From the NCBI GenBank assembly GCA_030638205.1, contig DAOWFB010000113.1, forward strand, positions 1-6,961: DNA of 6,961 nucleotides, read 5' to 3'. Position numbers and translations under genes: made by a program. Under the pieces are notes generated by a model. It searched no databases. It was not told where the DNA came from and was given only the letters and a program-made list of their open reading frames with translations. Shown in pieces: positions 6,460 to 6,961 of the stretch; the stretch's first letter is position 1; each line of letters opens with the position of its first letter. This DNA is from Thalassospiraceae bacterium. GTDB lineage: Bacteria > Pseudomonadota > Alphaproteobacteria > Rhodospirillales > Magnetovibrionaceae.

Positions 6460-6914
6460 AATTGAGTTCTGAAACAACCTTAGATCAAAATAGAATCAAG
6501 GACATGATCCCGCATCGTGATCCATTTCTTTTTATAGACCAAGTTAAAGACATCAAGCACAACCTATCGGCAGTTGGGGTAAAAAATGTCACTGGTGATG
6601 AGGATTTCTTCCGTGGACACTTCCCCGGTCACCCCATCATGCCCGGCGTTTTAATTGTTGAGGCAATGGCGCAAACTGCCGGGGTTTTGGTTGTGGCATC
6701 ATTGGGCAGCGAAGCCGAAGGAAAGCTGGTTTATTTTATGACCGTTGATTCTGCACGTTTCAGGAAACCGGTTGTTCCGGGCGATGTGCTTGAATTGAGC
6801 ATTGAACTTATTCGCTCAAAACGGAATGTTTATAAATTTAATGGCAAAGCCACGGTTGGCGATAAAGTGGTCTCCGAAGCTGTATTCTCGGCGATGATTA
6901 TGGACAGGGAATAA
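6456..6914 (+). CDS. fabZ: 3-hydroxyacyl-ACP dehydratase FabZ
   Basis: FabZ removes water from (3R)-3-hydroxyacyl-ACP to give trans-2-enoyl-ACP in fatty acid elongation. Its substrate pool is shared with LpxA and LpxD, which explains its place between them. The 152-residue hot-dog-fold protein carries IPHRDPFLFID near 18-28, then FFRGHFPGHPIMPGV with catalytic His55, and LIVEAMAQTAG with catalytic Glu69 (E. coli H54 and E68). RFRKPVVPGD at 101-110 completes the signature. Length is normal for FabZ, and the short form argues against FabA. Initiation is at TTG 6456, which overlaps the lpxD stop by four bases (TTGA), or at TTG 6462, which has a better spaced purine-rich site and would give 150 residues. 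No in-frame ATG precedes the conserved region except Met17, which is too close to the IPHR motif to be likely. Confidence 0.96.
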   Translation: MKLSSETTLDQNRIKDMIPHRDPFLFIDQVKDIKHNLSAVGVKNVTGDEDFFRGHFPGHPIMPGVLIVEAMAQTAGVLVVASLGSEAEGKLVYFMTVDSARFRKPVVPGDVLELSIELIRSKRNVYKFNGKATVGDKVVSEAVFSAMIMDRE

Positions 6915-6923
6915 AAAATAATA

Positions 6924-6961
6924 ATGGCAAACATCCACCCCACGGCAATAGTTGGAGACGG
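6924..6961 (+). CDS. lpxA: UDP-N-acetylglucosamine O-acyltransferase LpxA, only the first 12 codons
   Basis: LpxA performs the first step of lipid A synthesis, transferring a 3-hydroxyacyl chain from ACP to the 3-OH of UDP-GlcNAc. Only 38 bases are in the window: ATG followed by ANIHPTAIVGD and part of the next codon. IHPTAIV is the typical opening of the LpxA left-handed beta-helix, and lpxA is the expected neighbour after lpxD-fabZ. The ATG is 9 bases after the fabZ stop. The nearest purine-rich site, AGGGA at 6906-6910, is 13 bases away, so initiation may depend on coupling with fabZ. The call rests on a short segment plus strong gene-order support. Confidence 0.88.
   Translation, partial: MANIHPTAIVGD

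Noticed and set aside
1..6961. Mobile element, CRISPR array, tRNA, rRNA, toxin-antitoxin or defence genes
   Set aside because: Almost all of the sequence is taken by seven conserved housekeeping genes. The spacers are short and hold no tRNA-like cloverleaf, transposase remnant, terminal inverted repeat or spaced repeat array.

Overview
The window is a compact block of seven genes, all on the + strand, that build the Gram-negative cell envelope. In order they are dxr (5' end outside the window), rseP, bamA, a skp/ompH-type chaperone gene, lpxD, fabZ and the first codons of lpxA. Every gene was identified from protein motifs readable in the translation; no database search was possible.

The gene order and protein character point to an alphaproteobacterium. 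The run dxr-rseP-bamA-skp-lpxD-fabZ-lpxA is the standard arrangement in that class. A skp gene between bamA and lpxD, and RseP with a single PDZ domain, fit Rhodospirillales-like lineages better than Rhizobiales, but genus or family cannot be fixed from this window. By eye the DNA leans moderately to A+T in spacers and third codon positions, and it is uniform throughout, with no sign of transferred DNA.

Layout: 1-1101 is the isoprenoid (MEP pathway) reductoisomerase. After a 38-base spacer, 1140-2342 encodes the intramembrane site-2 protease. Bases 2343-2487 form the only sizeable gap; it holds a tandem 16-base repeat and is the likeliest place for an internal promoter. Bases 2488-4788 encode the outer-membrane assembly protein BamA, 4810-5403 the periplasmic chaperone, 5428-6459 LpxD, 6456-6914 FabZ, and 6924 onward LpxA. 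From bamA onward the spacers are 21, 24, -4 (overlap) and 9 bases, so this part looks like one transcription unit.

The genes work together on the outer membrane. Dxr feeds isoprenoid synthesis, including the undecaprenyl carrier lipid. RseP is the envelope-stress or regulated-proteolysis protease. Skp escorts unfolded outer-membrane proteins to BamA. LpxD and LpxA are the two acyltransferases of early lipid A synthesis. FabZ supplies acyl chains from the same hydroxyacyl-ACP pool that LpxA and LpxD use.

Nothing here looks like an undescribed system. The points worth a second look are modest: TTG start codons at three of the five internal gene starts, an acidic insert in RseP, the tandem repeat next to the bamA start, a possible hairpin presenting the lpxD ribosome binding site, and the lpxD-fabZ junction.
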